A stretch of 64,000 nt of DNA from Polycladomyces abyssicola (GCF_018326425.1 NZ_AP024601.1:62001-126000); one strand, 5' to 3'. Shown: positions 39,276 through 49,643, numbered from the stretch's first letter. Notes: generated from the letters alone by a model not told the origin. Numbers and translations are program-made.

Positions 39276-39291
39276 ATAGGTTTGATTTTAC

Positions 39292-39321
39292 ATTGACATC
39301 TGATTGGTCCGATTGTTAAGA
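39292..39321 (+). promoter_or_regulatory. Sigma-A promoter of cysK
   Basis: TTGACA and TAAGAT with about 18 bases between lie 56 bases before the cysK start. The AT-rich sequence after it could hold a regulator site, but no motif was recognised with confidence. Confidence 0.55.
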
Positions 39322-39376
39322 TAAATAAAAGCGGAAAAACCGACCAAATTAATGGGATTAGGAGGCCTTCACATCA

Positions 39377-40303
39377 ATGCGAGTGGGCAACAATATTTTG
39401 GAACTCATCGGTCAAACTCCGGTTGTGAAATTGAATCGAATTGTCGGGAAAACGGACGCGGACGTGTATCTGAAGCTCGAATTCTTCAACCCGGGCGGCA
39501 GTGTGAAAGACCGGATCGCCCTTTCCATGATTGAAGACGCGGAAAAGCGGGGTATTTTGAAACCTGGTGACACGATTCTGGAGCCGACCAGCGGCAACAC
39601 CGGGATCGGTCTGGCGATGGTGGCAGCGGCCAAAGGATATCGAGCACTGTTGGTCATGCCGGATACGATGAGCTTGGAGCGGCGCAACTTGTTGCGTGCG
39701 TTTGGTGCAGAACTGGTACTCACGCCGGGTGCGCAAGGCATGAAAGGAGCGATCGCCAAAGCGGAAGAGATCGCAAAAGAACATCCGGAATATTTTGTTC
39801 CGCAACAATTCAAAAACCCGGCCAACGTCAAAATCCACATGGAAACGACGGCACAGGAGTTGTTGGAGCAAATGGACGGCCACTTCGATGCATTCGTGGC
39901 CGGGATCGGTACGGGCGGTACGATCACGGGTGTCGGTAAGGTGATCAAGGAGAAAATCCCCGGTGTTCACATCGCTGCTGTGGAACCGGCGGCATCTCCG
40001 GTGCTTTCCGGTGGTAAACCGGGACCGCACAAAATTCAGGGAATCGGTGCCGGTTTCGTTCCGGATATTCTGGATACGGAGATTTATGATGAAGTGATCA
40101 CCGTAGAAAATGAAGAAGCATTCGAGTGGGCTCGTCGGATGGCACGGGAAGAGGGTATCCTGGGAGGAATCTCTTCCGGTGCGGCCGTTGCGGCAGCGAT
40201 CAAAGTGGCCCGTCGTTTGGGTCAAGGCAAAAAAGTGGTGGCCGTCGTGCCGAGCAACGGCGAACGTTATCTGACCACCCCGCTGTTCCAATTTGAAGAG
40301 TAA
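39377..40303 (+). CDS. cysK: Cysteine synthase A (O-acetylserine sulfhydrylase)
   Basis: CysK makes cysteine from O-acetylserine and sulfide using PLP. In the 308-residue protein Lys44 of [13 protein letters not shown] holds [15 protein letters not shown] binds the substrate carboxylate, [12 protein letters not shown] the phosphate, and [11 protein letters not shown] the pyridine nitrogen. TTAGGAGG precedes ATG 39377. The order hslO-cysK-pab is as in B. subtilis, but pabB does not follow. Confidence 0.97.
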   Translation: MRVGNNILELIGQTPVVKLNRIVGKTDADVYLKLEFFNPGGSVKDRIALSMIEDAEKRGILKPGDTILEPTSGNTGIGLAMVAAAKGYRALLVMPDTMSLERRNLLRAFGAELVLTPGAQGMKGAIAKAEEIAKEHPEYFVPQQFKNPANVKIHMETTAQELLEQMDGHFDAFVAGIGTGGTITGVGKVIKEKIPGVHIAAVEPAASPVLSGGKPGPHKIQGIGAGFVPDILDTEIYDEVITVENEEAFEWARRMAREEGILGGISSGAAVAAAIKVARRLGQGKKVVAVVPSNGERYLTTPLFQFEE

Positions 40304-40325
40304 AGATCCAAATGGATTTCAAAAG

Positions 40326-40366
40326 CGAAGTCCGTCTTCCCGTGTGTGGGGAGGCGGGCTTTGTTT
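40326..40366 (+). terminator. cysK terminator-like hairpin
   Basis: AAGTCCGTCTTCCC pairs with GGGGAGGCGGGCTT with some wobble; a weak T-tract follows. Confidence 0.55.
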
Positions 40367-40401
40367 GTGGATGGACCGCCGTATTCGCTTATAGTTAGTA
40401 A

Positions 40402-40637
40402 AGTATGTCTGGTGAATACTGCCAATTCCTTTCCCTACTCGCTCCACCTGCCCCTGCAAGGAAGCAGGTCATGGACGCTCCACCCGGAGCGCAGGACGCG
40501 GGCAAAGTACGCTTCGCTTAAAAGTAGTTGCCCGAGATTGCTTTCCTGTGATTTCCAGGTCTTCGCTCGGCCGGGCTTGGTCAGTCGCTCACTCGGAAAA
40601 GCATTATCTCCTTCACGGATTTATCAGACACACCCTG
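40402..40637 (+). repeat. Palindromic repeat family copy, about 236 bp
   Basis: The ends are AGTATGTCTGGTGAATACTG (40402-40421) and TTATCAGACACACCCT (40621-40636). The core ACCCGGAGCGCAGGACG, GGGCAAAGTACGCTTCGCTT, TTGCCCGAGATT, CTTTCCTG and GGTCTTCGCTCGGCCGGGCT closely follows the copy at 51568 in the same orientation. It occupies the place of pabB, between cysK and pabA. Confidence 0.85.
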
Positions 40638-40758
40638 GTAGTAGCGGCAGTTCCAAGGCAAGGTAGCTTTTTTCCTGTTTTTCATCGCTTTTATCCGACG
40701 GGGTTTTGTTGTAAACTGATGAAGAGATCATGGGTGAAAATCCAAGGGGTTCCCGGGC

Positions 40759-41364
40759 ATGATTTGGTTGATCGACAACTATGACTCGTTTACCTATAAT
40801 TTGGTGCAATATCTGCTTTCATCGGGCGAAGCGCTGGAAGTGTATCGCAATGATGAGATTACCCTTTCGGATATTGAAACAGCGCAACCGTCCGCGTTGA
40901 TTCTCTCTCCGGGACCGGGATCACCCGATACGGCGGGTATCTGCCTGGATGTGGTCCGACGGTTTGCCGGGCGCATCCCGATTTTGGGCGTTTGCCTGGG
41001 GCATCAGATCATCGCCCAAGCTTTTGGCGGTCGAGTGGTACATGCCCGTCGGTTGATGCACGGCAAGACATCACCCGTTTACCACGACGGGCAAACACTG
41101 TTTCGCGGGTTGCCTTCGCCGTTTCAAGCCATGCGCTATCATTCGCTGGTGGTGGAGCGGGACAGTTTGCCGCCGCAATTTGAGATCAGCGCGTGGACGG
41201 CGGAGGGGGAAGTGATGGCCATCCGCCATCGGCAGTACCCTGTCGAAGGTGTGCAGTTTCATCCAGAATCAATCTTGACCGAACATGGTTTATCCCTGCT
41301 GTTGCAGTTTCTGGATACGTATCTCCGGCGACCGGCGCCGCAAAAACGGGGGATACGGCTATGA
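40759..41364 (+). CDS. pabA: Aminodeoxychorismate / anthranilate synthase glutamine amidotransferase subunit
   Basis: PabA supplies ammonia from glutamine to PabB (or TrpE) for p-aminobenzoate (or anthranilate). The 201-residue class I amidotransferase has IDNYDSFTYNLVQYL, GPGSP, catalytic Cys in GVCLGHQ (about 79) and FHPES (His and Glu about 168-170). AAGGGG precedes ATG 40759. Its stop overlaps the pabC start as ATGA. The partner subunit gene pabB is not upstream here. Confidence 0.95.
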   Translation: MIWLIDNYDSFTYNLVQYLLSSGEALEVYRNDEITLSDIETAQPSALILSPGPGSPDTAGICLDVVRRFAGRIPILGVCLGHQIIAQAFGGRVVHARRLMHGKTSPVYHDGQTLFRGLPSPFQAMRYHSLVVERDSLPPQFEISAWTAEGEVMAIRHRQYPVEGVQFHPESILTEHGLSLLLQFLDTYLRRPAPQKRGIRL

Positions 41365-42254
41365 ACTACGTTTGGTTGAACGGGAAACTGGTGCCGGAAA
41401 ACAAAGCCGTTGTCTCTGTGATGGATCACGGCTTTTTATACGGAGTGGGCGTCTTTGAAACCCTTCGAGTGTATGCGGGTCATCCGTTTCTGTTGAAGGA
41501 TCATGTGGATCGTTTGTCCCGAGGTTTGCAATTGTTGCGCATCCGTCCGCCGCTTTCTTCGCATGAGTGGGCGGTGGCGATCCGACAACTGTTGGATGCC
41601 AACGGATTGCGTGACGCGTATGTTCGGATCAGCGTCACCGGAGGAGCGGTCGGGCCGGGACTGTCCGTCCGGCAATTCGATGAGCCGACAACGGTGATCT
41701 TTGCCCGTCCGTTGCCGAAATGGCCGGAACAGATGTATACGGAAGGCAAAACGGTGGAAGTGTTGGACATCCCCCGTCAAGTGCCGGGTGGGACGGAATC
41801 ACTCAAATCGCATAACTACCTCAATTCCGTGTTGGCCCGCCTGGAGATGGGGGAGCGGTTTCCCACGCATGAGGGATTGCAACTCAGTCCCGAAGGTTGG
41901 ATTGCCGAGGGAATCGTCACCAACCTGTTTTTTGTGCGGGATGGCACGATTTTCACTCCGTCGACGGATCTCGGGATTTTACCCGGCGTAACAAGACGAT
42001 TCGTACTGGCACTCGCCCGGCAGGCGGGTTTATCGGTGGAAGAAGGCCGGTATCCCTTATCGGTATTGAAAGAAGCAGATGAGATATTTCTCACCAACTC
42101 CATGCAGGAAATCGTACCGGTCCGAGCGATACCGGGTTGGTTCGAAAAAGGTGCCGGACCAGTAGCCGCCGGATTGTTGGATGCCTACCGGCAATGGACC
42201 GGTCGGTTGTGGAGCGTCCGTGAGTTGGAAGTGGCATCAGACCCGTATTTGTGA
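41361..42254 (+). CDS. pabC: Aminodeoxychorismate lyase (fold IV PLP enzyme)
   Basis: PabC eliminates pyruvate from aminodeoxychorismate to give p-aminobenzoate. The 297 residues have MDHGFLYGVGVFETLRVY, the PLP lysine in ESLKSHNYLNSVLA (about 149), EGIVTNLFFV and FLTNSMQEIVPV. Branched-chain aminotransferases share this fold, but the pabA-folP context supports PabC. It is translationally coupled to pabA by a four-base overlap. Confidence 0.93.
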   Translation: MNYVWLNGKLVPENKAVVSVMDHGFLYGVGVFETLRVYAGHPFLLKDHVDRLSRGLQLLRIRPPLSSHEWAVAIRQLLDANGLRDAYVRISVTGGAVGPGLSVRQFDEPTTVIFARPLPKWPEQMYTEGKTVEVLDIPRQVPGGTESLKSHNYLNSVLARLEMGERFPTHEGLQLSPEGWIAEGIVTNLFFVRDGTIFTPSTDLGILPGVTRRFVLALARQAGLSVEEGRYPLSVLKEADEIFLTNSMQEIVPVRAIPGWFEKGAGPVAAGLLDAYRQWTGRLWSVRELEVASDPYL

Positions 42255-42283
42255 GGATGATCACGATAGAGGAGGCAAGCGAC

Positions 42284-43168
42284 ATGTCATCGATGACGGC
42301 GACACCGGTTTCGGTTGTGGCTTTGAAACGGCCGGAACGCCCGATCATCGTCGGTGGTCATGAAATCCCGGTCCATCGGCGCACAGTAGTGATGGGCATC
42401 CTCAACGTCACGCCGGATTCGTTTTCTGACGGTGGGCGATACGTCGACCTGGACCGCGCCGTTGCACACGCGCGGCAAATGGTGGCTGAAGGAGCGGACA
42501 TCATCGACATCGGCGGAGAATCGACGCGCCCCGGTCACAAACCGGTCCCTGTTGAAGAAGAACTGAAGCGCGTGATCCCGGTGATCGAGCGGGTGTCCCG
42601 GGAGGTAAATGTGCCGATTTCCATCGACACGTATAAAGCGGAGACAGCTCGGCAAGCACTGAAAGCAGGCGCCCACATCGTCAACGATGTGTGGGGATTC
42701 AAACGGGACCCCGATATGGCGAAGGTGGTGGCCGAATTCGGTGTGCCGGTCATCCTCATGCATAACCGCGAACAGGCGACGTACGATTCGCTTCTGGACG
42801 ACATCGTTGCCGATTTACGGGAAAGTATCCAGATTGGCCGTGCTCAGGGAGTGCAGGAGGAGCAAATCATTTTGGATCCCGGCATCGGATTTGCCAAAAC
42901 CTATGAGGAAAACCTCACGGTCATGCGGCATCTGGAAACGATCACGTCGTTGGGTTACCCCGTATTGCTCGGCACGTCGCGCAAATCGATGATCGGGAAA
43001 ACGCTGGATCTGCCGGTGAACGAGCGGGTGGAAGGCACAGCGGCGACTGTGGCGCTCGGCATCGCCAAAGGATGCAGTATCATACGTGTCCACGACGTTC
43101 AACCGATGGTTCGCGTCGCCCGGATGATGGACGCGATGTTGTACGGTCCCGAAGCGCCGAGGGGGTGA
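42284..43168 (+). CDS. folP: Dihydropteroate synthase
   Basis: FolP joins p-aminobenzoate to the pterin pyrophosphate in folate synthesis and is the sulfonamide target. The 294-residue TIM barrel shows GILNVTPDSFSDGG, DIGGESTRPG, ISIDTYKAETA, ILDPGIGFAKT and GTSRKSMIGK. AGAGGAGG eight bases before ATG 42284 decides the start over GTG 42251. It is followed by folB and folK after very short gaps. Confidence 0.97.
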   Translation: MSSMTATPVSVVALKRPERPIIVGGHEIPVHRRTVVMGILNVTPDSFSDGGRYVDLDRAVAHARQMVAEGADIIDIGGESTRPGHKPVPVEEELKRVIPVIERVSREVNVPISIDTYKAETARQALKAGAHIVNDVWGFKRDPDMAKVVAEFGVPVILMHNREQATYDSLLDDIVADLRESIQIGRAQGVQEEQIILDPGIGFAKTYEENLTVMRHLETITSLGYPVLLGTSRKSMIGKTLDLPVNERVEGTAATVALGIAKGCSIIRVHDVQPMVRVARMMDAMLYGPEAPRG

Positions 43169-43172
43169 TGGC

Positions 43173-43532
43173 GTGGACAAGATCTTTTTCCGCCGGATGC
43201 AATTTTATGGCTATCATGGCGTGTATTCCGAAGAAAACAAACTGGGTCAACGCTTTTACGTCGATCTGGAGTTGATGCTGGACTTGTCCGTACCGGCGGA
43301 GACGGATGATCTGAAACGGACGGTGGATTATGCGAAAGTGTACGAAACGGTCCGGGAGCTTGTAGAGGGGCGCACGTACCGATTGGTGGAGGCGTTGGCC
43401 GAATCGATCGCGCAAGCGTTGCTCACCAACTTCCCGATCGAAGAGGTATGGGTGCGTGTCACCAAGCCTGATCCCCCGATACCGGGACATTATGATGCGG
43501 TGGGTGTGGAAATCCGCCGGAAACGCCGATGA
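43173..43532 (+). CDS. folB: Dihydroneopterin aldolase
   Basis: FolB cleaves dihydroneopterin to 6-hydroxymethyl-dihydropterin. The 119 residues include FYGYHGVYSEENKLGQRFYV with the conserved Glu and the catalytic Lys region KPDPPIPGHYDAVGV near the C-terminus. The start is GTG 43173 after GGGGGTGATGG. The stop overlaps folK as ATGA. Confidence 0.95.
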   Translation: MDKIFFRRMQFYGYHGVYSEENKLGQRFYVDLELMLDLSVPAETDDLKRTVDYAKVYETVRELVEGRTYRLVEALAESIAQALLTNFPIEEVWVRVTKPDPPIPGHYDAVGVEIRRKRR

Positions 43533-44068
43533 AACACGAAGTTACGGCATACATCGGAATGGGCTCCAATCTGGGCGATCGGCTCGGTTACCTGCAGTCG
43601 GCAGTTGACCGTTTGCACGAAACGACCGGGATTCGCGTCACACGGGTATCTCGTGTCTATGAGACGGCGCCGGTCGGGGTTGCGGAACAACCGGATTTTC
43701 TCAATCTGGTCGCCGAACTGCGGACCACATTGTCAGCGGAAGCGATCTTGGATGTGCTTCTTTCGGTGGAGCGGTCGCTCCGCCGGGTTCGCCTGGTGCG
43801 GTGGGGGCCGCGTACAATCGACCTGGATTTGCTCCTGTACGGGGAAGAAACGATCAACCGTCCTTCGTTGACCGTTCCTCATCCTCGGATGACGGAACGC
43901 GCTTTTGTGCTGGTCCCGCTCGGGGAATTGGCTGGGAATCACCGGATTCCCGGAACCGACGCGACGGTAGGCGAATGGATCGCACGGTTGCCGGCAGAGG
44001 AAGGCATTCGGCTGTATGAAGGACGGATTTCTCTTCCCGAAGTGAAAAAAGAACCAGATACCGTATGA
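43529..44068 (+). CDS. folK: 2-amino-4-hydroxy-6-hydroxymethyldihydropteridine pyrophosphokinase
   Basis: FolK transfers pyrophosphate from ATP to hydroxymethyl-dihydropterin, the step before FolP. The 179 residues show YIGMGSNLGDRLGYLQSAV, YETAPVG, and WGPRTIDLDLLLYG with the magnesium-binding DLD. Translationally coupled to folB. Bacillus yazB, a small helix-turn-helix gene, is not present downstream; dusB follows directly. Confidence 0.96.
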   Translation: MKHEVTAYIGMGSNLGDRLGYLQSAVDRLHETTGIRVTRVSRVYETAPVGVAEQPDFLNLVAELRTTLSAEAILDVLLSVERSLRRVRLVRWGPRTIDLDLLLYGEETINRPSLTVPHPRMTERAFVLVPLGELAGNHRIPGTDATVGEWIARLPAEEGIRLYEGRISLPEVKKEPDTV

Positions 44069-44088
44069 AGGAAAGGAGGAATGGCATC

Positions 44089-45090
44089 ATGACGAAGTTT
44101 CGGATTGGGCCGGTGGAATTGAAAAACCAAGTCGTACTGGCTCCGATGGCTGGCGTGTGCAACCCGGCTTTCCGCCTGATCGCCAAAGAGTTCGGTGCCG
44201 GGTTGGTCTGCGCGGAGATGGTGAGCGACAAGGCGATTCTGCACGGAAACGAGCGGACGAAACAGATGTTGTACGTGGATGAACGGGAAAAACCGCTCAG
44301 CCTGCAGATTTTCGGCGGTAGCAAGGAAACGTTGGTGGAAGCCGCCAAATACGTGGATCAATACACCAACGCTGATATTATTGACATCAACATGGGATGC
44401 CCGGCTCCCAAAATCATCAAGTGCGACGCCGGGGCCAAATGGTTGCTCGATCCCAACAAAATCGAGGAAATGGTGTCCGCGGTGGTGGCGGCGGTGAAAA
44501 AGCCGGTCACCGTCAAAATGCGGATCGGTTGGGACGAAGATCACATCTACGTCGTGGACAACGCGCTGGCGGCGGAACGTGGCGGCGCGCAGGCAGTGGC
44601 TGTTCACGGACGGACGCGGGCGCAGATGTACACTGGACGCGCACGCTGGGAATACATCCGGCAGGTGAAGGAAGCCGTCAAGATTCCCGTTATCGGAAAC
44701 GGGGACGTCTTCACGCCCCAAGACGCTCGCCGCATGCTGGATGAAACGGGTTGCGACGCCGTCATGATCGGACGCGCCGCATTGGGCAATCCGTGGATGC
44801 TCTACCGGACGGTGCACTACCTGACCACGGGAGAACTGCTTCCCGAACCGACGCCGCGTGAAAAGGTAGAAATTGCTTTGTTGCACATGGACCGGCTGAT
44901 CAAGCTGAAGGGTGAAAAAGTGGCTGTCCGCGAAATGCGCAAACACGCATCCTGGTACTTGAAAGGAATGCGCGGTGCAGCCAAGGTGAAAGATCAAATA
45001 AACGAGCAGGAGACACGGGAAGGAATGGAACGTGTCCTGCTTCAATTCGTGGAGCAACTGGAAGCTGAACAAATGGTACAATCCGCTTGA
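44089..45090 (+). CDS. dusB: tRNA-dihydrouridine synthase
   Basis: DusB reduces uridines to dihydrouridine in tRNA D-loops with FMN. The 333-residue protein has VVLAPMAGVCNPAFR, DINMGCPAPK with the catalytic Cys, VKMRIGWD, AVHGRTRAQMYTG and GNGDVF. AAAGGAGG at 44072-44079 supports ATG 44089; the earlier ATG 44065 overlaps the folK stop and has no site. Length is normal. Confidence 0.96.
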   Translation: MTKFRIGPVELKNQVVLAPMAGVCNPAFRLIAKEFGAGLVCAEMVSDKAILHGNERTKQMLYVDEREKPLSLQIFGGSKETLVEAAKYVDQYTNADIIDINMGCPAPKIIKCDAGAKWLLDPNKIEEMVSAVVAAVKKPVTVKMRIGWDEDHIYVVDNALAAERGGAQAVAVHGRTRAQMYTGRARWEYIRQVKEAVKIPVIGNGDVFTPQDARRMLDETGCDAVMIGRAALGNPWMLYRTVHYLTTGELLPEPTPREKVEIALLHMDRLIKLKGEKVAVREMRKHASWYLKGMRGAAKVKDQINEQETREGMERVLLQFVEQLEAEQMVQSA

Positions 45091-45106
45091 TGATACGTCA
45101 ATCATA

Positions 45107-45173
45107 GTATGTGTCCGGTCATTCGCAGAATCGAGCGACCTCACCCGCAGGAAAACCGATTGCCGGACACCTC
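45107..45173. repeat. Short diverged copy of the palindromic repeat family
   Basis: GTGTCCGGTCATT (45111-45123) and ATTGCCGGACAC (45159-45170) form inverted ends. Both ends carry the same CCGG change relative to the CTGG/CCAG of other copies, suggesting compensating substitution that keeps pairing. Confidence 0.6.
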
Positions 45174-45205
45174 TGGACGAACCGAACGAAAGAGTTGGAG
45201 ACTGA

Positions 45206-46768
<1,563 letters not shown>

Positions 46769-46775
46769 GGACGAA

Positions 46776-46822
46776 CAGGACGTTTCCCCATTTTTATAGA
46801 TGGGGCGTCCTGTTTATTTTTG
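46776..46822 (+). terminator. lysS terminator
   Basis: ACAGGACG and CGTCCTGT form an outer stem with CCCCAT/ATGGGG inside, followed by TTATTTTT. The remaining bases to the next gene hold nothing recognised. Confidence 0.85.
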
Positions 46823-47053
46823 TAAACCTGGTGATTTTCGTTTGTAATACCGTGTATACCCCGTAATGTCCGGGAATGAGTGTCGGTGCGAACCACAACA
46901 GGGGGGAATCTGATGCGATCTTCAACAAACGAGGTACCCCGAAACGATGAAAGCCGACCTTAAAAAATTCTGTCATATGCAGGAACAGGTGGGTTGGTAT
47001 AGAATATAGGTGAACAAACATATGTTTGCATTTCGTTGATCCAAAAGGGGGAT

Positions 47054-47533
47054 ATGAGATTGTACCGCACGATTGACGAGTTCTTGACCGATTGGAAAAT
47101 GGAGAGCGATTCCACGTATAAGGTGTTGCAGGCATTGACCGACGAATCGTTGGGACAAGCCGTCTCTCCGCAAGACCGGACACTGGGCGAGATTGCTTGG
47201 CACATCGTGACCACCCTTCATGAAATGATGTCCCGAACCGGGCTGGTGTTTGATGCACCGAAAGTGGACGAGCCCGTGCCGTCGTCTGCCCAAACCATCG
47301 CCGAACGTTATCGGCAAGCAAGTGAAGCGATGGTAGAGGCGATCCGACAGCAATGGACCGATGAGATGTTGCAGGAGACGAATGATATGTACGGCATGCA
47401 GTGGACCAAGGCCTTCACATTGTCCATCCTCATCCGGCACGAGATTCACCATCGCGGTCAGATGACCGTTCTGATGCGTCAGGCCGGACTCCGCTTGCCC
47501 GGTGTGTACGGTCCATCCAGGGATGAGATGTGA
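47054..47533 (+). CDS. DinB/YfiT-like metal-binding four-helix protein
   Basis: A 159-residue DinB-superfamily protein. The predicted metal ligands are the His of EIAWHIVTTLHEM (about 55) and the two His of IRHEIHHRGQMTVLM near residue 136, the usual triad. Many relatives are putative thiol-dependent transferases linked to bacillithiol or mycothiol; the specific reaction is unknown. AAGGGGG lies just before ATG 47054; TTG 47060 has better spacing and could be the real start. Confidence 0.8.
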   Translation: MRLYRTIDEFLTDWKMESDSTYKVLQALTDESLGQAVSPQDRTLGEIAWHIVTTLHEMMSRTGLVFDAPKVDEPVPSSAQTIAERYRQASEAMVEAIRQQWTDEMLQETNDMYGMQWTKAFTLSILIRHEIHHRGQMTVLMRQAGLRLPGVYGPSRDEM

Positions 47534-47662
47534 GCGAGGTATTTGTTGTTTGGGGAGAACATCGCTATACAGGTCTATTTTCCGAAAGTGGATCTCCAAG
47601 AGTTTTTTGGGTGCTGGATTGCATGATACCCGGAATATTGGATATGCGTAGGAAAAAGGCCC

Positions 47663-47686
47663 CCGCGCGGCAACGCAGGGGCTGAT
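47663..47686 (+). terminator. GC-rich hairpin after the DinB-like gene
   Basis: GCCCCCGCG and CGCAGGGGC pair with one mismatch; no T-tract follows, so it may be only a structural element. Confidence 0.35.
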
Positions 47687-47748
47687 GTATCTACTCAACC
47701 GATACCGCCTTCAAATCAGTACGGCGGCAATATCGTAACAGGGTAAAG

Positions 47749-47788
47749 ACCCGTCCGACTACCGGCCAAAGTGATCGGACGGGTCTTC
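47749..47788. terminator. Bidirectional terminator
   Basis: GACCCGTCCGA and TCGGACGGGTC are perfect inverted repeats. T-rich sequence follows on the plus strand; it separates the DinB-like gene from the convergent small membrane protein gene. Confidence 0.75.
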
Positions 47789-47830
47789 ACTTTTATGGAT
47801 TTTTTGCTTCGTTCCAATCGTTTGTTTTGA

Positions 47831-48061
47831 TTATTGATCGTCGAGGAAGAAAAAGCCGGCAATGCTCATCAACAGCAATCCTCCCAAAACGGAGAGGATG
47901 AGAAATCCCACGCCTTTTACCTCATGCAAGTGGGCAGGGGATACGACGGCCACCACAAGGCCGATGAGAAAGAGCCAGAAAGCAGTTTTCAAAGTAATCT
48001 TCAACAATTTCCATATAACGAAAGCAAGGAGGATACCCAACAGGATATGAACGATCAACAA
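47831..48061 (-). CDS. Small membrane protein, unknown function
   Basis: A 76-residue, very hydrophobic protein with three likely membrane segments (LLIVHILLGILLAFVIW, AFWLFLIGLVVAVV and FLILSVLGGLLLMSIAGFFF) and a short acidic end (LDDQ). TTG 48061 is six bases after AGAGGTG; the frame reaches GTG 48070, which would lie inside that site. I do not recognise the family. The hydrophobic pattern and good ribosome site argue that it is real. Confidence 0.55.
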   Translation of the reverse strand: MLIVHILLGILLAFVIWKLLKITLKTAFWLFLIGLVVAVVSPAHLHEVKGVGFLILSVLGGLLLMSIAGFFFLDDQ

Positions 48062-48297
48062 AGTGAACACCTCTTTTTCAGTTCGGCTCTACACTTAGAG
48101 AGTAACAATCGATAAGGGAGATTTCCAACCCAAAATGAAGCTCTCTTCATTCCAGTTTCTGCTTCACACCAACGTTCCGATGTTATAAATTTGTTGAAAT
48201 CCTATAAGGAAATTCCAATTCGACATTAAGTTTTCTCTAATCCTCAACCGATATGGTGTCCTTGGTTCCAATGCCACTGAAAAAGGGGGAGGAATCC

Positions 48298-48519
48298 ATG
48301 AAACGGAGAGCATGGAGATGGTATCTCCTGCTCGGTTCCTTTTTGGCACTGACGGGATGTGGACGTTACTATCACAACCATTACGGTCCCTTTCACGTTG
48401 CGCGTCATGTTCCCCACTACCATGTATATCACCATCATGTATACCATCATCATATTCATCATCATATTCATCATCATATTCATCATCACCATGTGTACCA
48501 TCATGGGTATCACCATTGA
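48298..48519 (+). CDS. Histidine-rich small lipoprotein
   Basis: This 73-residue protein starts with a lipoprotein signal (KRRAWRWYLLLGSFLALTGC, lipobox LTGC). The mature part contains 26 histidines in about 53 residues, as HHHVY and HHHI repeats. GGGGGAGGA precedes ATG 48298. Three exact 12-base repeats CATCATCATATT (48445-48480) encode HHHI units, so length variation by slippage is likely. A membrane-tethered metal-binding or buffering role (Zn, Ni, Cu) is plausible but unproven. No neighbouring metal transporter or regulator is seen. Confidence 0.8.
   Translation: MKRRAWRWYLLLGSFLALTGCGRYYHNHYGPFHVARHVPHYHVYHHHVYHHHIHHHIHHHIHHHHVYHHGYHH
48445..48480 (+). repeat. Three tandem 12-bp repeats inside the His-rich gene
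   Basis: CATCATCATATT occurs three times without change, in frame, each encoding HHHI. A fourth, diverged unit follows. Confidence 0.95.
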
Positions 48520-48596
48520 TTGTTTTTTCTGACTCGACATTGTCCCCCAATGCTATGCCTTCTGCCTTCCCTCTCAAGCCCGTTAAATAGTGAAAG

Positions 48597-48630
48597 GCCA
48601 GTGCCTTTTGGACACTGGCCTCGTTTATAA
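48597..48630. terminator. Terminator between the His-rich gene and the convergent glpQ
   Basis: GGCCAGTG and CACTGGCC pair around CCTTTTGGA. It lies between convergent genes and may act on both. Confidence 0.7.
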
Positions 48631-48655
48631 GTAACGGGTATCGCTCGCGAACCGA

Positions 48656-49567
48656 TTATTTTCCTTTCCGTTCCTTCAACACTCCGTGCAACCGGTCCGG
48701 GAAGTTGGTGAACATGCCCGTTACGCCCCAGTCGATCAGGCGCTTCATATCCGCTTTCTCGTTGACCGTGTACGGATGGATCAGCAGGCCGTGTTGACGT
48801 ACTTTTTGTACGTATGCACGGTCGATTTTGTTGAAGTTGGGACCCACACCGATCGCATAGGTATGGATTTCCCTCAGTTCCTGCTCGGTGATCTGCACCG
48901 GTTGCTCGTACCACAACAGTTGCACCAGCGGGATGCTGGGGTCCATTTGATGTACTTTTTTCAGGCTGTCGGGGCTGAAGGATTGGATGATGACTTGTCC
49001 CGGTTTGGCGTTCGGTCCGATCAGATGGTGCCGTTTCAGAGCTTCCAACAGCTTCTCTTCCATACCCGGATAGGTTTCCGGCGATTTGGTTTCGATATAA
49101 TAGTTGGCGCCGTGTCCGAAATGATCCAATACTTCTTCCAGGGTGGGCACCTTCAAACCTTTGTACTCCGGCTTGGCGTACTGCGGATAGGCTTCGTTGA
49201 ACCAGGAACCGGCATCCAGCCGTTTGATCTCCGCCAGCGTGTGGTTTTTGACGTATCCGGTGCCGTTCGTGGTCCGATCCAGCGTTTCATCGTGCATGCA
49301 GATCAAGTGACCGTCTTTGGTCATTTGCAAATCCAGTTCGATGTAATCGGCTTTCATTTTTTGTGCCAGTTCATAGGCCGGGATTGTATGCTCCGGAGCA
49401 TGGCCGGATGCACCGCGGTGACCGACATTCAGGATGCGGTCGGGGGAGAGCAACCCCGTTTGTTTCACTTGCGGGAGATCGGCGGCCAATACGGTCGGAA
49501 TCGTCAATGCTGCCACCATCGTCCATACACCGATGACGGCCAGCAGTCGATGCATCCAATGTTTCAT
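48656..49567 (-). CDS. glpQ: Secreted glycerophosphodiester phosphodiesterase
   Basis: This enzyme splits glycerophosphodiesters, or glycerol-phosphate polymers such as teichoic acid, to glycerol 3-phosphate. The 303 residues begin with a signal peptide (about 1-28, ending VLAADL). Catalytic motifs are [14 protein letters not shown] (about 48-61), [10 protein letters not shown] (Glu and Asp bind calcium) and [14 protein letters not shown]. The C-terminal [25 protein letters not shown] is typical. Four Pho-box-like repeats upstream suggest induction by phosphate starvation, fitting a phosphate-scavenging role. Confidence 0.93.
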   Translation of the reverse strand: MKHWMHRLLAVIGVWTMVAALTIPTVLAADLPQVKQTGLLSPDRILNVGHRGASGHAPEHTIPAYELAQKMKADYIELDLQMTKDGHLICMHDETLDRTTNGTGYVKNHTLAEIKRLDAGSWFNEAYPQYAKPEYKGLKVPTLEEVLDHFGHGANYYIETKSPETYPGMEEKLLEALKRHHLIGPNAKPGQVIIQSFSPDSLKKVHQMDPSIPLVQLLWYEQPVQITEQELREIHTYAIGVGPNFNKIDRAYVQKVRQHGLLIHPYTVNEKADMKRLIDWGVTGMFTNFPDRLHGVLKERKGK

Positions 49568-49643
49568 TATGTCTCACTCCTTCATGGGGCACACTTTCAT
49601 GTATGATAGGTACGAGCATCGCGTCATTTTCGTCTCACTGAAT

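Noticed and set aside
48421-48500. CRISPR-like or satellite tandem repeat
   Set aside because: The repeats are 12 bp, in frame, and encode the HHHI units of the His-rich lipoprotein; there are no spacers.
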